A DNA stretch of 56,841 nucleotides from Acidobacteriota bacterium (lineage in GTDB: Bacteria; Acidobacteriota; Terriglobia; Terriglobales; Acidobacteriaceae), in NCBI GenBank assembly GCA_021781795.1, contig JAJXWA010000015.1, forward strand, positions 1 through 56,841. Direction: 5' to 3'. Positions 26,246-34,894 of the stretch are shown piece after piece (the first letter of the stretch is position 1; the number at the start of each line of letters is the position of its first letter). The position numbers and the translations under genes were made by a program. The notes under the pieces are model-generated. The model saw only the letters and a list, made by a program, of their open reading frames with translations. It was not told the DNA's origin and did no database searches.

Positions 26246-27534
26246 GCCGCCCACGTCCATCCCGGCTGCTCTACGCCTACTACGGCGACGACTTCACCGG
26301 CTCGACGGACGTGCTCGAAGCGCTCGCGCTCCACGGCCTGCCCGCAGTCCTCTTCACCGCCACGCCCAGCCAGGCCGATCTGGCTGCATTCCCGCACTGC
26401 CGCGCCATCGGCATCGCCGGCGAAAGCCGCAGCCGCAGTCCGCGCTGGATGGACGCGCACCTGCCCGGCATCTTCACCCGCATGCGCGCGCTCGGCGCGG
26501 CGGTCAATCACTACAAGGTCTGCTCGACCTTTGACAGCGCGTCCCACACCGGCAGCATCGGCCGCGCCATGGAACTCGGTCGCACAGCCTTTCGCACGCG
26601 TTTTGTACCCATCGTCGTCGGCGCTCCGCATCTGGGGCGCGCCGTCGCCTTCGGCAACCTCTTCGCCGCGGCCAATGGAACCATGGTTCGCATCGACCGC
26701 CATCCCACCATGCAGCGCCATCCCGTCACGCCCATGCGTGAGGCGGACCTGCGCGTGCATCTTGCGCTGCAAACGCACCTCCGGATTGGCCTTGTTGACC
26801 TGCTCGCCTTCGAGCGCGGCGCCGCAGCCGCCCAGTTGCAGTCGGAACTCGCATCCGGCGCGCAGGCTGTACTCTTCGACGGCGTCAACAAATCCATGCT
26901 CGACCTGACCGCTGCGATCCTCTGCGATCGCTCCACACGCAATCCAATCTTCGCCGTCGGCAGTTCCGGCCTTACCTACGGCCTGTTGCGCCAGTGGCGT
27001 CATGCCGGTCTGCTGCCGCGTCGCGTGCGCCTCACCGCCGCGCGCCCCGCAGATCGCCTCCTGGTCCTCAGCGGCAGTTGCTCGCCCGAGACCGCCGCGC
27101 AAATTCGCCACGCGCGGAATCACGGCTTCGCGGCGTGGCCGCTCGGCAGTCCCGACCCATGGACCCGGCGACGCCAGCAGGCTCTCAAGGCGCTCGCCGA
27201 AGGCCGTAGCGTCGTCCTCTACACCGCGCTCGGCCCGCTCCCCGCCAACACCGAGACCCGTCAGGACCTCTCCATCGCGCTCGGAAAGCTGCTGCGCGAA
27301 CTCGTCGAAAAATCCGGCGTGCGCCGCGTCCTCCTTGCCGGCGGCGACACGTCCACCCACGCCGTTCAGCAGCTCGGCCTGCGTGCGCTCACATTCGCCG
27401 CGCCGCTCACGCCTGGCGCGCCACTCTGCCGCGGCCACGCGCCCGGCTCGCCCTTCGATGGGCTGGAACTCGTTCTGAAAGGCGGCCAGATTGGCCCCGG
27501 CGATTTCTTCTCCGCGGTGCGCGACGGCGTCTGA
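26242..27534 (+). CDS. DUF1537 four-carbon acid sugar kinase, OiaK/OtnK subgroup
   Basis: A 430-residue kinase with the N-terminal DUF1537 signature YYGDDFTGSTDVLEAL, the KVCSTFDSASHTGSIG block that marks the OtnK-like branch, and the C-terminal nucleotide-binding part (LVLSGSCSPETAAQI; VLLAGGDTSTHAVQQL). It phosphorylates a keto acid sugar using ATP in the cytoplasm. It starts with GTG inside the last codons of the RuBisCO-like gene (GTGA overlap), so the two products are coupled; this pairing points to 3-oxo-isoapionate as substrate and D-apiose as the parent sugar. The start codon was chosen by this overlap. It converges on the MFS gene with 18 bases between stops. Confidence 0.82.
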   Translation: MSRPRPSRLLYAYYGDDFTGSTDVLEALALHGLPAVLFTATPSQADLAAFPHCRAIGIAGESRSRSPRWMDAHLPGIFTRMRALGAAVNHYKVCSTFDSASHTGSIGRAMELGRTAFRTRFVPIVVGAPHLGRAVAFGNLFAAANGTMVRIDRHPTMQRHPVTPMREADLRVHLALQTHLRIGLVDLLAFERGAAAAQLQSELASGAQAVLFDGVNKSMLDLTAAILCDRSTRNPIFAVGSSGLTYGLLRQWRHAGLLPRRVRLTAARPADRLLVLSGSCSPETAAQIRHARNHGFAAWPLGSPDPWTRRRQQALKALAEGRSVVLYTALGPLPANTETRQDLSIALGKLLRELVEKSGVRRVLLAGGDTSTHAVQQLGLRALTFAAPLTPGAPLCRGHAPGSPFDGLELVLKGGQIGPGDFFSAVRDGV

Positions 27535-27552
27535 GCGAGTCCGCGCAACACT

Positions 27553-28815
27553 TCAGCGGTGCGACGGCTCCGCATCCATCGTCTGCGTGCAGTCGATGCT
27601 CGCAAAGATCAGCGCGCTCACCAGAACCATGCCGGCGATAAACAGCAGCGGCAGGTTGTAGCTGCCCGTCCGCTCCACCACGTAGCCGAACAGCACGGTG
27701 CACAGAAAGCCGCCCGCCTGCCCCGCCGTGTTCATCAAGCCCGTGGCCGTGCCGCTGGCGCGCCCGCCAATCGCCACGCACATCGCCCAAGCCGAAGGCA
27801 GCATGAAGTCCATCACGCCGAAGCCCAGGCACGACAGCGTGGTTGCCGCCACCGCCCCGCGGCACTGCGCCATCGCCACCAGCGTCAGCGCCGTCGCCGC
27901 CAGGCACACCGCGGGAATCATGCGCAGCGCTGTCTTCGCGCCCCACCGCGCAGCAAGTCGGTCGCCCACCACGCCGCCGGAGAGATTGCCTGCCACGCCC
28001 ATCGCAAATGGCAGCGAGGTCAGCAAAATCCCGTCCAGCGTCAGGCCCGTCTTGTGAATGAACCAGGTAGGAAACCACGAAAAATAAAACCAGCTCGCGC
28101 AGCCGTAGCAGCCATACGCCAGCACCACTCTCCAAAGCATGCGCGCGCGCAACATACGCCGCCACGGCAGCCGCACCTTCCCGTGCTCGTGCTCGCTGGA
28201 TCCAATCTCAGCCAGCTCCTCCTGCGTGATGCGCGGATCGTCCGCCGGCCGATTGTGAAAGAAGCGCAGCCACACCAGCGCCCACGTGATGCCCACCAGA
28301 CCCAGCATCCAGAAGACCGCGCGCCAGCCCAGCCACGCCTCGACCGGCACAATCAAAACTGGCGCCAGCATCCCGCCAAACCGGCTCGCCGCCCACACAA
28401 ATCCCTGGCTCCGCGCGCGCTCGCCTGCCGGGAACCACCGCGCAATCACGCCCGCCGCGTTCGGATACGCGCCCGCCGAGCCCATCCCGAAGAAGAACCG
28501 CGCGCCTGCCAGTTGCCAGAAGCTCCGGCACCAGCCCGTCAACGCCGTGAAGCACGACCACCACGCGACAATCCGCGTCAGCTCGCCGCGCTGCCCGTTG
28601 CGGTCGCCCATCGCGCCGGAAGGCGCCTCAAACAAGCCGTTCGCCAGCACATACGCGCTGAGAATCCAGCCCCACTGTTCGGGCTCAATATGAAGATCCG
28701 CTTGTATGGAGGGCCCCGCCACCGCGATGGCCATGCGATCCAGAAACACGACAACCGAAAGTGCGCCCAGCAGCCCAAGCACCTTATGTCGTTGCTTGAA
28801 GCGCCGTTGCTTCAA
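27553..28815 (-). CDS. MFS transporter of the anion:cation symporter type
   Basis: A 420-residue protein with twelve predicted membrane spans, a long central loop after span six (PADDPRITQEELAEIGSSEH) and the MFS motif region GDRNGQRGELTR. The character is that of the ACS family, which imports hexuronates, glucarate and related organic anions by proton symport. The start overlaps the stop of the racemase-like gene (ATGA). Together with the neighbouring acid-sugar kinase and RuBisCO-like protein it is likely to import an acid sugar such as apionate, but that is inferred from position. Confidence 0.8.
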   Translation of the reverse strand: MKQRRFKQRHKVLGLLGALSVVVFLDRMAIAVAGPSIQADLHIEPEQWGWILSAYVLANGLFEAPSGAMGDRNGQRGELTRIVAWWSCFTALTGWCRSFWQLAGARFFFGMGSAGAYPNAAGVIARWFPAGERARSQGFVWAASRFGGMLAPVLIVPVEAWLGWRAVFWMLGLVGITWALVWLRFFHNRPADDPRITQEELAEIGSSEHEHGKVRLPWRRMLRARMLWRVVLAYGCYGCASWFYFSWFPTWFIHKTGLTLDGILLTSLPFAMGVAGNLSGGVVGDRLAARWGAKTALRMIPAVCLAATALTLVAMAQCRGAVAATTLSCLGFGVMDFMLPSAWAMCVAIGGRASGTATGLMNTAGQAGGFLCTVLFGYVVERTGSYNLPLLFIAGMVLVSALIFASIDCTQTMDAEPSHR

Positions 28816-29513
28816 GCGCCGTTCCTCGTCGCGGACCGCCCGCCCAGCAGCACCTCGCGCGCCCGCTGCACCGCCAGTTCGGGACTTGAAAGTACAGGCG
28901 CCTTCAGCGCGCCCGGCTCCAGCGTCGCCACCACCCGCGCCATCGATGCCTGCGCCAGCACGATCAAATCCACCCCACGCAAATCTTCCAGCAGCGCCTT
29001 GCGCAACAGCCGGTCATGCGTCTCCGTATCGCCCGCCAGCACCGCCGGAAATGCATCCTCACACAGGCACTCTACCAGTTCCACTTTGCGCCCCACATCC
29101 GCCGCCTTCTGCCGCAGCAGCGCCGTCGTCGGATCCATCGTCGTGCGCAGCGTCGCCAGCACGCCGATGCGCCGCACCTTCTGCACGGCCAGTTCCGCCA
29201 TTGCGTCGTCAATGCGCAGCACCGGCACATCAAACAACTGCTGCGCCAGCGTCACCGCCGGCCCAATCGACGAACACGTCACCAGCACCGCGTCCGCCCC
29301 CGCACCCACAGCCGAGCCCACCTGCTCCACCACGCGCAGCATCGTCCTTCGCTGCAGCTTCCCCGCGCGAATCGTCTCCTGAATCAGGCTCTCATCCACC
29401 ATGTGAAAGATGCTCGCCTCGGGCAGATGCTGCTTGCACAAGGCGGTGAAGGCGGGGGTCAATGTCGGGCTGGTATGAATCAGGGCCAAGGTGGGACGGT
29501 GCGCGGTAGTCAC
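28812..29513 (-). CDS. Aspartate/glutamate racemase-superfamily protein
   Basis: A 233-residue protein with the two-cysteine architecture of the Asp/Glu/hydantoin racemase superfamily: VLVTCSSIGP near residue 82 and a second cysteine in VELVECLCED, with LIVLAQASMAR in the C-terminal half where classical racemases have a cysteine. The alanine in that last block suggests it may not be a simple two-base racemase. The GTG at 29513 was chosen because the preceding residues are unconserved and GAAAGG lies upstream. It is coupled to the MFS gene by ATGA. A role as an epimerase, decarboxylase or isomerase for the acid sugar is possible; the substrate is unknown. Confidence 0.68.
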   Translation of the reverse strand: MTTAHRPTLALIHTSPTLTPAFTALCKQHLPEASIFHMVDESLIQETIRAGKLQRRTMLRVVEQVGSAVGAGADAVLVTCSSIGPAVTLAQQLFDVPVLRIDDAMAELAVQKVRRIGVLATLRTTMDPTTALLRQKAADVGRKVELVECLCEDAFPAVLAGDTETHDRLLRKALLEDLRGVDLIVLAQASMARVVATLEPGALKAPVLSSPELAVQRAREVLLGGRSATRNGA

Positions 29514-29836
29514 GATGACGCCTTTCGGGCAAGGAGGATTCGCCAATCTCGTCGCGCGCGAAGCCTTCTGCGTGCAGACGAACAGACCCGGCGCTTTGCG
29601 GTCAAGAGTATCGTTCTTTCGGCATTCCACCGCCAGTCCTGCGTTGCGGGAGTCGCATCATTCCGTCGCCTGGAACGTCGCCTCGCCGCTGACCGCCCGC
29701 TGCATCACTCCGCCCGTGCCTCAATCTCTTCAACGGAGAACCGCGCCTCAGGCTCCATGAGATTCCGGTGAGCGGAACACAGCAACCCCTACCCACCGAG
29801 CCTCAACCCACACTCACGTGTATAAGAAAAGCTGCA
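29514..29836. other. Divergent intergenic region, racemase-like gene / second rhamnosidase
   Basis: This 323-base gap has no credible gene. A TATAAG hexamer at 29821-29826 precedes the rhamnosidase start by about ten bases and is too close to be a sure -10. No clear -35 or operator palindrome was seen. The low-GC stretch near 29820 stands out only weakly. Confidence 0.4.
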
Positions 29837-32209
29837 ATGCCTCTACCTTCCCGACGACTCGGCGGATTCCTGCTCGCCGCTGCGTGCGCCTGCCCGGCAC
29901 AGTCCGACCATCCCTTCGTACGCGCCGCGTCCGAGCCGCTCTGCTCGGCATCCACGACGCTCACAGTCGGCAGCTTCCATACACCGCTCACCGCGCAGTA
30001 CATCTGGACCGCCAATGATGCCGCCGTTCTCACCGAGCCGCGCGATCTCAGCCGCATCAAGCGAAACGACTGGAAGATTGAGCCACACTTCTTCCGCAAG
30101 AAATTCACCCTCACGTCCATCCCCGCCAACGCAACGCTCTACATCGCCGGGCCGCGCAGCGCGCACGTCTGGCTCAACGGCCTACCCGTCGCCGTGCTCC
30201 GTTTCGACGGCGGCCACCACATCGGCTTCGCCACCCTGTCGGCCAACGTCGCGCCCTATCTGCGCATTGGCTCCAACGTGCTTGCCTTCGAAGTCGTGCG
30301 CGGCTATGGCAGCCATCATCACACCAATTCGCTCGCCACCCGCTGGCTCAACTCCGGAGAGGTCCTCGCTGCGGAGATCCTGCCCGCTGCGCCAGGTATT
30401 GCCGCTCTGCCTCTGCTCCAGAGCGACAGCACATGGCGCAGCACAACCAGCGCAGATCCTGGCTGGCAGCAGCCCGGCTTCAACGACGCCGCATGGAAGC
30501 CCGTCACCAGCCTCGGCGGCATCGAGAGCAACATCGACTTCTTCCAGTGGAGCGCCGACGCGGGCATGTACGCCTGGCCCGGCTATCTTGGCGAAGCGCC
30601 CTACATGGCCAACTGCTTCCTGCAGCCAGTCACAACCATGCAAACGCCGGACGGTCTGCTCCTCGACTTCGGCCGCGAGCTCAACGGCCGCCTGCTGCTC
30701 GCCGCGCACACGCAAGATCTTCACGCCACCATCCGCTACGGCGAGTCGATGGGCGAGTTGCTGCACGCACCCTTTCTCGGGGACCTGCCCCTCAACGTGC
30801 CGCCTGGTCACACCGCGCGCGGCCCCAAGACCGGCTTCCGTTACGCGCTTGTGAAAAACGCGAGCAGCGACACCACCATCTCCGCGGAATCCATCTTCTA
30901 TCCCGCACAGGCCATCGGCAGCTTCCGCTCCAGCGACGCGCGCCTCAACCGCATCTGGCAGACCGCCGTTGACACCGCGCACCTCTCCATGCAGGACTCC
31001 ATCCTCGACGGCATCAAGCGCGACCGTGGCCGCTGGATTGGCGACGATGAAGTCATCCATCGCGTCGTCGCCGACGTCTATGGCGATTCGCGCCTCGTGC
31101 GCTCCGGCCTTGAAGACGCCATTGGCCCCGCGCCCGTCAACGGCCCCGTCAATGGCCTCCCCGGCTACTCCGCCTGGTGGGTCATCAGCGAGTTCGAATA
31201 CGTGCAACGCTGGGGCGATCTCGACCAGCTCCGCAGCGTGCAGGGCCGCATGTTGCAGTTGCTCGCGCTCATGGAACGCGACCTCGACGCGCGCCACATC
31301 TACGCCGCCAAAGACGGCGGCAAGCCTTTTGTTGACTGGGCGCCCGGTCTTAGCGGCGACTCGCCTGAAGCGCGCCGCGCCGTTCACTTCGAATACCTGC
31401 TCGCCTTTCGCCGCGCCGCTACGCTGCTGCGCCTCACCGGCGACACCGCCAGCGCAGCCCACTACGACGCGCTCGCCAGCGAGATGACCACGGCCGCGCA
31501 AACATCTCTCGCCGAAACTCCCGGCGGATTCGGGGACCGCTGGCAGACCAACGCCATCGCCGTGCTCGCAGGCGCCGTCACCAGCGAGGCGCAGCGCCAG
31601 GCCGTCTGGCGCGTCCTCGCGCGCACCGTCACCACGCGCAAGCCCTCCGACATCATCACGCCCTACTACGGCAGCTATCTGCTCTCTGCCATGGCCGCGC
31701 TCGGTCACCGCGCGGAAGCGCTCGCCTGGATGCGCTTCTACTGGGGCGGCATGCTCGACGCGGGCGCCACCAGCTTCTGGGAGGCGTGGGATCCCGCATG
31801 GGCAGGCCCCGATCCGCACGCGCGCCTCCAGGCAGACGACAAAGTCGGCTACTACGCGAGCCTTGCGCATGGCTGGTCCAGCGGTCCCGCAGCCTGGCTC
31901 ATCGAGCAGATTCTCGGCCTCACGCCGCTCGCGCCCGGCGATCGTCTCATGCAGATCCGGCCCGACCTCGCCGGCCTCCAGTGGGCAAAGGGCGCCATCG
32001 CCACGCCGCAAGGCGCTGTCCGCGTAGAGGCCACACCGCAGCACATCGCCGTCAAGCTTCCCGCAGGCATCACCGCAGAAATCCTGCTGCCCGCTGGCCG
32101 CTGGACCTGCAACGGCCGCGCGCTCGCTAACAGCTCCGCCAGCGACGACCGCATCCGAACCACATGGAGTCAGCCTGCAACCCTCAACTGTGTGAGACAA
32201 ACACCATGA
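29837..32209 (+). CDS. Secreted GH78-type alpha-L-rhamnosidase (second copy)
   Basis: A protein of 790 residues with a signal peptide (LGGFLLAAACACPAQS), an N-terminal beta domain that begins by describing its own lectin-like fold (ATLYIAGPRSAHVWLNGLPV), and an (alpha/alpha)6 barrel with the GH78 subgroup motif DGIKRDRGRWIGDD. The C-terminal beta domain contains ITAEILLPAGRW. It differs from the first rhamnosidase of the window in length and in its catalytic motif, so it belongs to another branch and may cut another linkage. The ATG at 29837 fits the signal peptide; a GTG 23 codons upstream is open. It overlaps the sialidase-fold gene by ATGA. Confidence 0.78.
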   Translation: MPLPSRRLGGFLLAAACACPAQSDHPFVRAASEPLCSASTTLTVGSFHTPLTAQYIWTANDAAVLTEPRDLSRIKRNDWKIEPHFFRKKFTLTSIPANATLYIAGPRSAHVWLNGLPVAVLRFDGGHHIGFATLSANVAPYLRIGSNVLAFEVVRGYGSHHHTNSLATRWLNSGEVLAAEILPAAPGIAALPLLQSDSTWRSTTSADPGWQQPGFNDAAWKPVTSLGGIESNIDFFQWSADAGMYAWPGYLGEAPYMANCFLQPVTTMQTPDGLLLDFGRELNGRLLLAAHTQDLHATIRYGESMGELLHAPFLGDLPLNVPPGHTARGPKTGFRYALVKNASSDTTISAESIFYPAQAIGSFRSSDARLNRIWQTAVDTAHLSMQDSILDGIKRDRGRWIGDDEVIHRVVADVYGDSRLVRSGLEDAIGPAPVNGPVNGLPGYSAWWVISEFEYVQRWGDLDQLRSVQGRMLQLLALMERDLDARHIYAAKDGGKPFVDWAPGLSGDSPEARRAVHFEYLLAFRRAATLLRLTGDTASAAHYDALASEMTTAAQTSLAETPGGFGDRWQTNAIAVLAGAVTSEAQRQAVWRVLARTVTTRKPSDIITPYYGSYLLSAMAALGHRAEALAWMRFYWGGMLDAGATSFWEAWDPAWAGPDPHARLQADDKVGYYASLAHGWSSGPAAWLIEQILGLTPLAPGDRLMQIRPDLAGLQWAKGAIATPQGAVRVEATPQHIAVKLPAGITAEILLPAGRWTCNGRALANSSASDDRIRTTWSQPATLNCVRQTP

Positions 32210-33348
32210 ATCTTAGCGGCTCTGTTCTCGCTTTCATCTGCTCCTTCAGCATTCTCACGACCCATGCGCAGAGCGCAGACACCGGCTTCATCTTTCCCCC
32301 GCTCGCCTCGGGCCACGCACTGCCCGGCACGCAGCGCGACAACCACGCCTCCACGCTCGTCGAGCTGCGCAACGGAGACATCCTCGCCGCATGGTTTGCC
32401 GGAACCAAAGAAGGCGCGCCCGATGTTGCCATCTACGGCGCCCGCCTGCACGCCGGCACATGGAGCGCGCCCGTCGAGCTGGCCCGCGCCGATGGCGTCG
32501 CCTGCTGGAACCCCGTCCTCTTCCACACGCACGACGGCAAGCTCTGGCTCTACTACAAGTACGGCACGCATCCCAGCACCTGGCTCGGCGCGCGCAAGAG
32601 CAGCAGCGACGAGGGCCGCACCTGGAGCGCCGCAGAGACACTTCCCGCTGGCATCCTCGGCCCCATCAAGGACAAGCCGCTCGTGCTCCCGAATGGCATC
32701 ATCGTCAGCGGATCTTCCATCGAGCACGGCACGTGGACCGCGTGGATTGAGCGCTCCACGGACAACGGCGCCACCTGGACGCACTTCGGCCCCATCACCG
32801 TTCCGGACCATCTCGACGTGCCGAATGCCGCTGCCCTCGCAGCCGCGGAGCAACCGGCCACGCCGTCCGCCGGCAGCGCCACGGACACACACACCAAGGT
32901 CTACCCGCTCGCGGCAAGGACCGTCGGCATCATCCAGCCTACCGTCGTCTCGCTCGGCGGCCGTCATCTTCGCTTCTATGCGCGCAGTCACACCCGCGCC
33001 GCGCGCATCGCCGTCGCTGACTCCTACGACAGCGGCGTCACCTGGACGCAGGCGCATTTCATCGGCTTGCCCAACCCCAACTCCGGCATCGACGCCGTGC
33101 GCCTTCGCGACGCCCGCATCGTGCTCATCTTCAACAACAGCTACAACGAGCGCACGCCGCTCAACCTCGCCGTCAGTCGCGATGGCGAACACTTCCACAT
33201 CTTCAGAACTCTGGAAGACGGCCCCGGCCAGTACTCCTATCCGGCCATCATCCAGGCCCGTAACGGCGACCTGCTCATGACGTACTCGTGGCGCCGCGAG
33301 ACCATCAAGTTCGTGCGCCTGCCCTTGCGTGAGGTCCCCCGCCGCTGA
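32206..33348 (+). CDS. Secreted sialidase-fold (BNR/Asp-box) protein
   Basis: A 380-residue protein with a signal peptide (NLSGSVLAFICSFSILTTHA) and a six-bladed-propeller sequence of the BNR_2 type, with Asp-box-like turns SSSDEGRTWSA, STDNGATWTH and SYDSGVTWTQ. The conserved opening RDNHASTLVELRNGDILAAW is typical of a family found in plant-glycan loci, not of true sialidases, and the N-terminal arginine motif of sialidases (R-I-P) is replaced. It is coupled to the second rhamnosidase by ATGA, so a role on rhamnose-containing pectin is likely. The substrate could be a 2-keto-3-deoxy sugar acid of pectin or a uronic acid linkage; I cannot choose. Confidence 0.72.
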   Translation: MNLSGSVLAFICSFSILTTHAQSADTGFIFPPLASGHALPGTQRDNHASTLVELRNGDILAAWFAGTKEGAPDVAIYGARLHAGTWSAPVELARADGVACWNPVLFHTHDGKLWLYYKYGTHPSTWLGARKSSSDEGRTWSAAETLPAGILGPIKDKPLVLPNGIIVSGSSIEHGTWTAWIERSTDNGATWTHFGPITVPDHLDVPNAAALAAAEQPATPSAGSATDTHTKVYPLAARTVGIIQPTVVSLGGRHLRFYARSHTRAARIAVADSYDSGVTWTQAHFIGLPNPNSGIDAVRLRDARIVLIFNNSYNERTPLNLAVSRDGEHFHIFRTLEDGPGQYSYPAIIQARNGDLLMTYSWRRETIKFVRLPLREVPRR

Positions 33349-33361
33349 GATGGAGTTGTAT

Positions 33362-33456
33362 GGATCCGGCCCTTGAAAGAAATAGGGTGCCCCATCCTTT
33401 CCGCGTTCTTTGCGGAGAAGGTGGGAAAGCACAGCCTCACCCATTCAAGCCGGATC
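33362..33456. repeat. Hairpin repeat (copy A) nested in a longer inverted repeat
   Basis: The core runs from GGGTGCCCCATCC (33385) to GGTGGGAAAGCAC (33432) and forms a stem of about 14 bp with one mismatch around the loop GTTCTTT. It sits inside outer arms GATCCGGCccTTGAA (33363-33377) and TTCAAGCCGGATC (33444-33456), which are also reverse complements. The structure fills the gap between two convergent genes; the outer right arm touches the esterase stop codon. It may act as a bidirectional terminator. Confidence 0.65.
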
Positions 33457-34744
33457 AATGATCGTCGCTCGCCGCAGCGGCACCTCTGGCGCTCACCCGC
33501 TTCGCATCCGCAATCGCATCCGCGGCCCACGATGTGTACACAAACTGCTTCCGCTCGCGCTCCCACTCCGACCTCGGCAACACGCTCAGTTGTTCCGGCG
33601 TCAGCTTCGGCGCGTCCACATCCAGCGCCCGCAGCCCGCCATCGCGATTCTCCCGCTCTGCGCTGTGGTTCAGCGGCACGCCCTTTGCCGCAGCCCAGTC
33701 CGCAATGCGAATCGTCGGCAGCTTCGCGATCTTCTTCGCTGACCAGCTCGCAAAATGCAGTTGTTCCGCCAGCCACTCCGCCGCGGGCTTCGTCACCCAC
33801 CCCGGCCGATGGCTCGCGCCCGGATCAAAGTACGTCGTGAACACGCCCTGTTCCGATCCGTTCAGCGCAATCGTGCGCTTGCGCAAATCCTCAAAGAAAT
33901 CCGGCCCGTGCTGCGGAATCGCCACCACCGTATCATCCGTGCCGTTCCAAATAAACGTCGGCCCGCGCCGCGCTTGCAGCGCAAAGATCGCCGCCGGCCG
34001 GTCGCCCAGGAAACGCAGCGCCTTGTACGGCCCACTCTGGCACATCACCATGTGGCTCGCATCCCAGTAGCCGCCCGGCCCATCCAGGTCGCCGCCACCC
34101 GTCAGAAAGACCACATGAATCCGCGCATCCACCGCCCCGGTCAGCGACGCCACAAACGACCCCATCGAAAATCCCAGCAGCCCAATCCGCCGCCCATCCA
34201 CCTCCGGCCTGCTCAGCAGATACGACACGCCCTGCATCGCATCCGTCATCATCGCGCCGCCCATCCGCTCCGGCACGCCCGGCACATCAATCACGCGGTC
34301 ATGCTCACCCGTCGCATCCTTGTGCTCATCGTTGCGCTCGCCCTCGCCAATCGGGTCATAGGTCACCACCATCGCACCCGCGCGCGCATACTCCACGCCC
34401 GTGTACCACGAGTACCAGCTCGTCTTGTCCGCGCCGTGGCCGTTCACCACCACGATGCCCGGAATCTTCCCACGCACCTTCGCCGGCCGGTACACAATCG
34501 CCGGAATACGCAGCCCGTACTCCGTCCCGTACGTCACGCGCTCGGCAATCACGCCCGGCTCCGGCGCAAAGCTTCCATAGCTCTTCGCATCCAGCGCGGG
34601 CAGCGGTTCCGGCACAAACAGCGCCGCCCGGATCTTCGCCCGCATCGCCTGCACCTGGCTGTCGGTCAGTTGCGCCCGAACTGGCATGACCACGCAGGCA
34701 CCCAACGCCAGCCAAATCGCCCACTCCTGCGCGGCTTTCCTCAT
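33455..34744 (-). CDS. Secreted alpha/beta-hydrolase, probable carbohydrate esterase
   Basis: A 429-residue protein with a signal peptide (MRKAAQEWAIWLALGACVVM, cleaved after VRA) and an alpha/beta-hydrolase fold. The nucleophile elbow is GLLGFSMGSFVASL, the acid is probably D in WNGTDDTVV and the histidine lies in FDPGASHRPGW. The overall form resembles acetyl xylan esterase and prolyl-oligopeptidase-like esterases; among plant-cell-wall enzymes a pectin methyl- or acetylesterase is a natural candidate. The start at 34744 follows AGGGATTCCACG. It is divergent from the GH28 gene (150-base gap) and converges on the sialidase-fold gene. Confidence 0.75.
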   Translation of the reverse strand: MRKAAQEWAIWLALGACVVMPVRAQLTDSQVQAMRAKIRAALFVPEPLPALDAKSYGSFAPEPGVIAERVTYGTEYGLRIPAIVYRPAKVRGKIPGIVVVNGHGADKTSWYSWYTGVEYARAGAMVVTYDPIGEGERNDEHKDATGEHDRVIDVPGVPERMGGAMMTDAMQGVSYLLSRPEVDGRRIGLLGFSMGSFVASLTGAVDARIHVVFLTGGGDLDGPGGYWDASHMVMCQSGPYKALRFLGDRPAAIFALQARRGPTFIWNGTDDTVVAIPQHGPDFFEDLRKRTIALNGSEQGVFTTYFDPGASHRPGWVTKPAAEWLAEQLHFASWSAKKIAKLPTIRIADWAAAKGVPLNHSAERENRDGGLRALDVDAPKLTPEQLSVLPRSEWERERKQFVYTSWAADAIADAKRVSARGAAAASDDH

Positions 34745-34894
34745 CGTGGAATCCCTCATCTGCGCGCTCTTCATCTTGATTTCATCCGCCTCGCGATAGT
34801 ACAAGAGACCTGCACGACGATTCAATCCAGTCGAGAGGACATCGGTAGACCCGCTTTTCCGGTCAGACCTCTTGCATCCGCTCGAAAAGGACTC

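Noticed and set aside
30182..32200. Open frame of 672 codons antisense to the second rhamnosidase
   Set aside because: Same codon-bias effect; the plus-strand protein has a signal peptide and GH78 motifs, and the antisense product has none.
33755..34894. Long upstream extension of the GH28 frame
   Set aside because: It runs antisense through the esterase gene, is arginine/histidine-rich and lacks a ribosome binding site; the ATG at 34895 with AAAAGG and a signal peptide is the better start.
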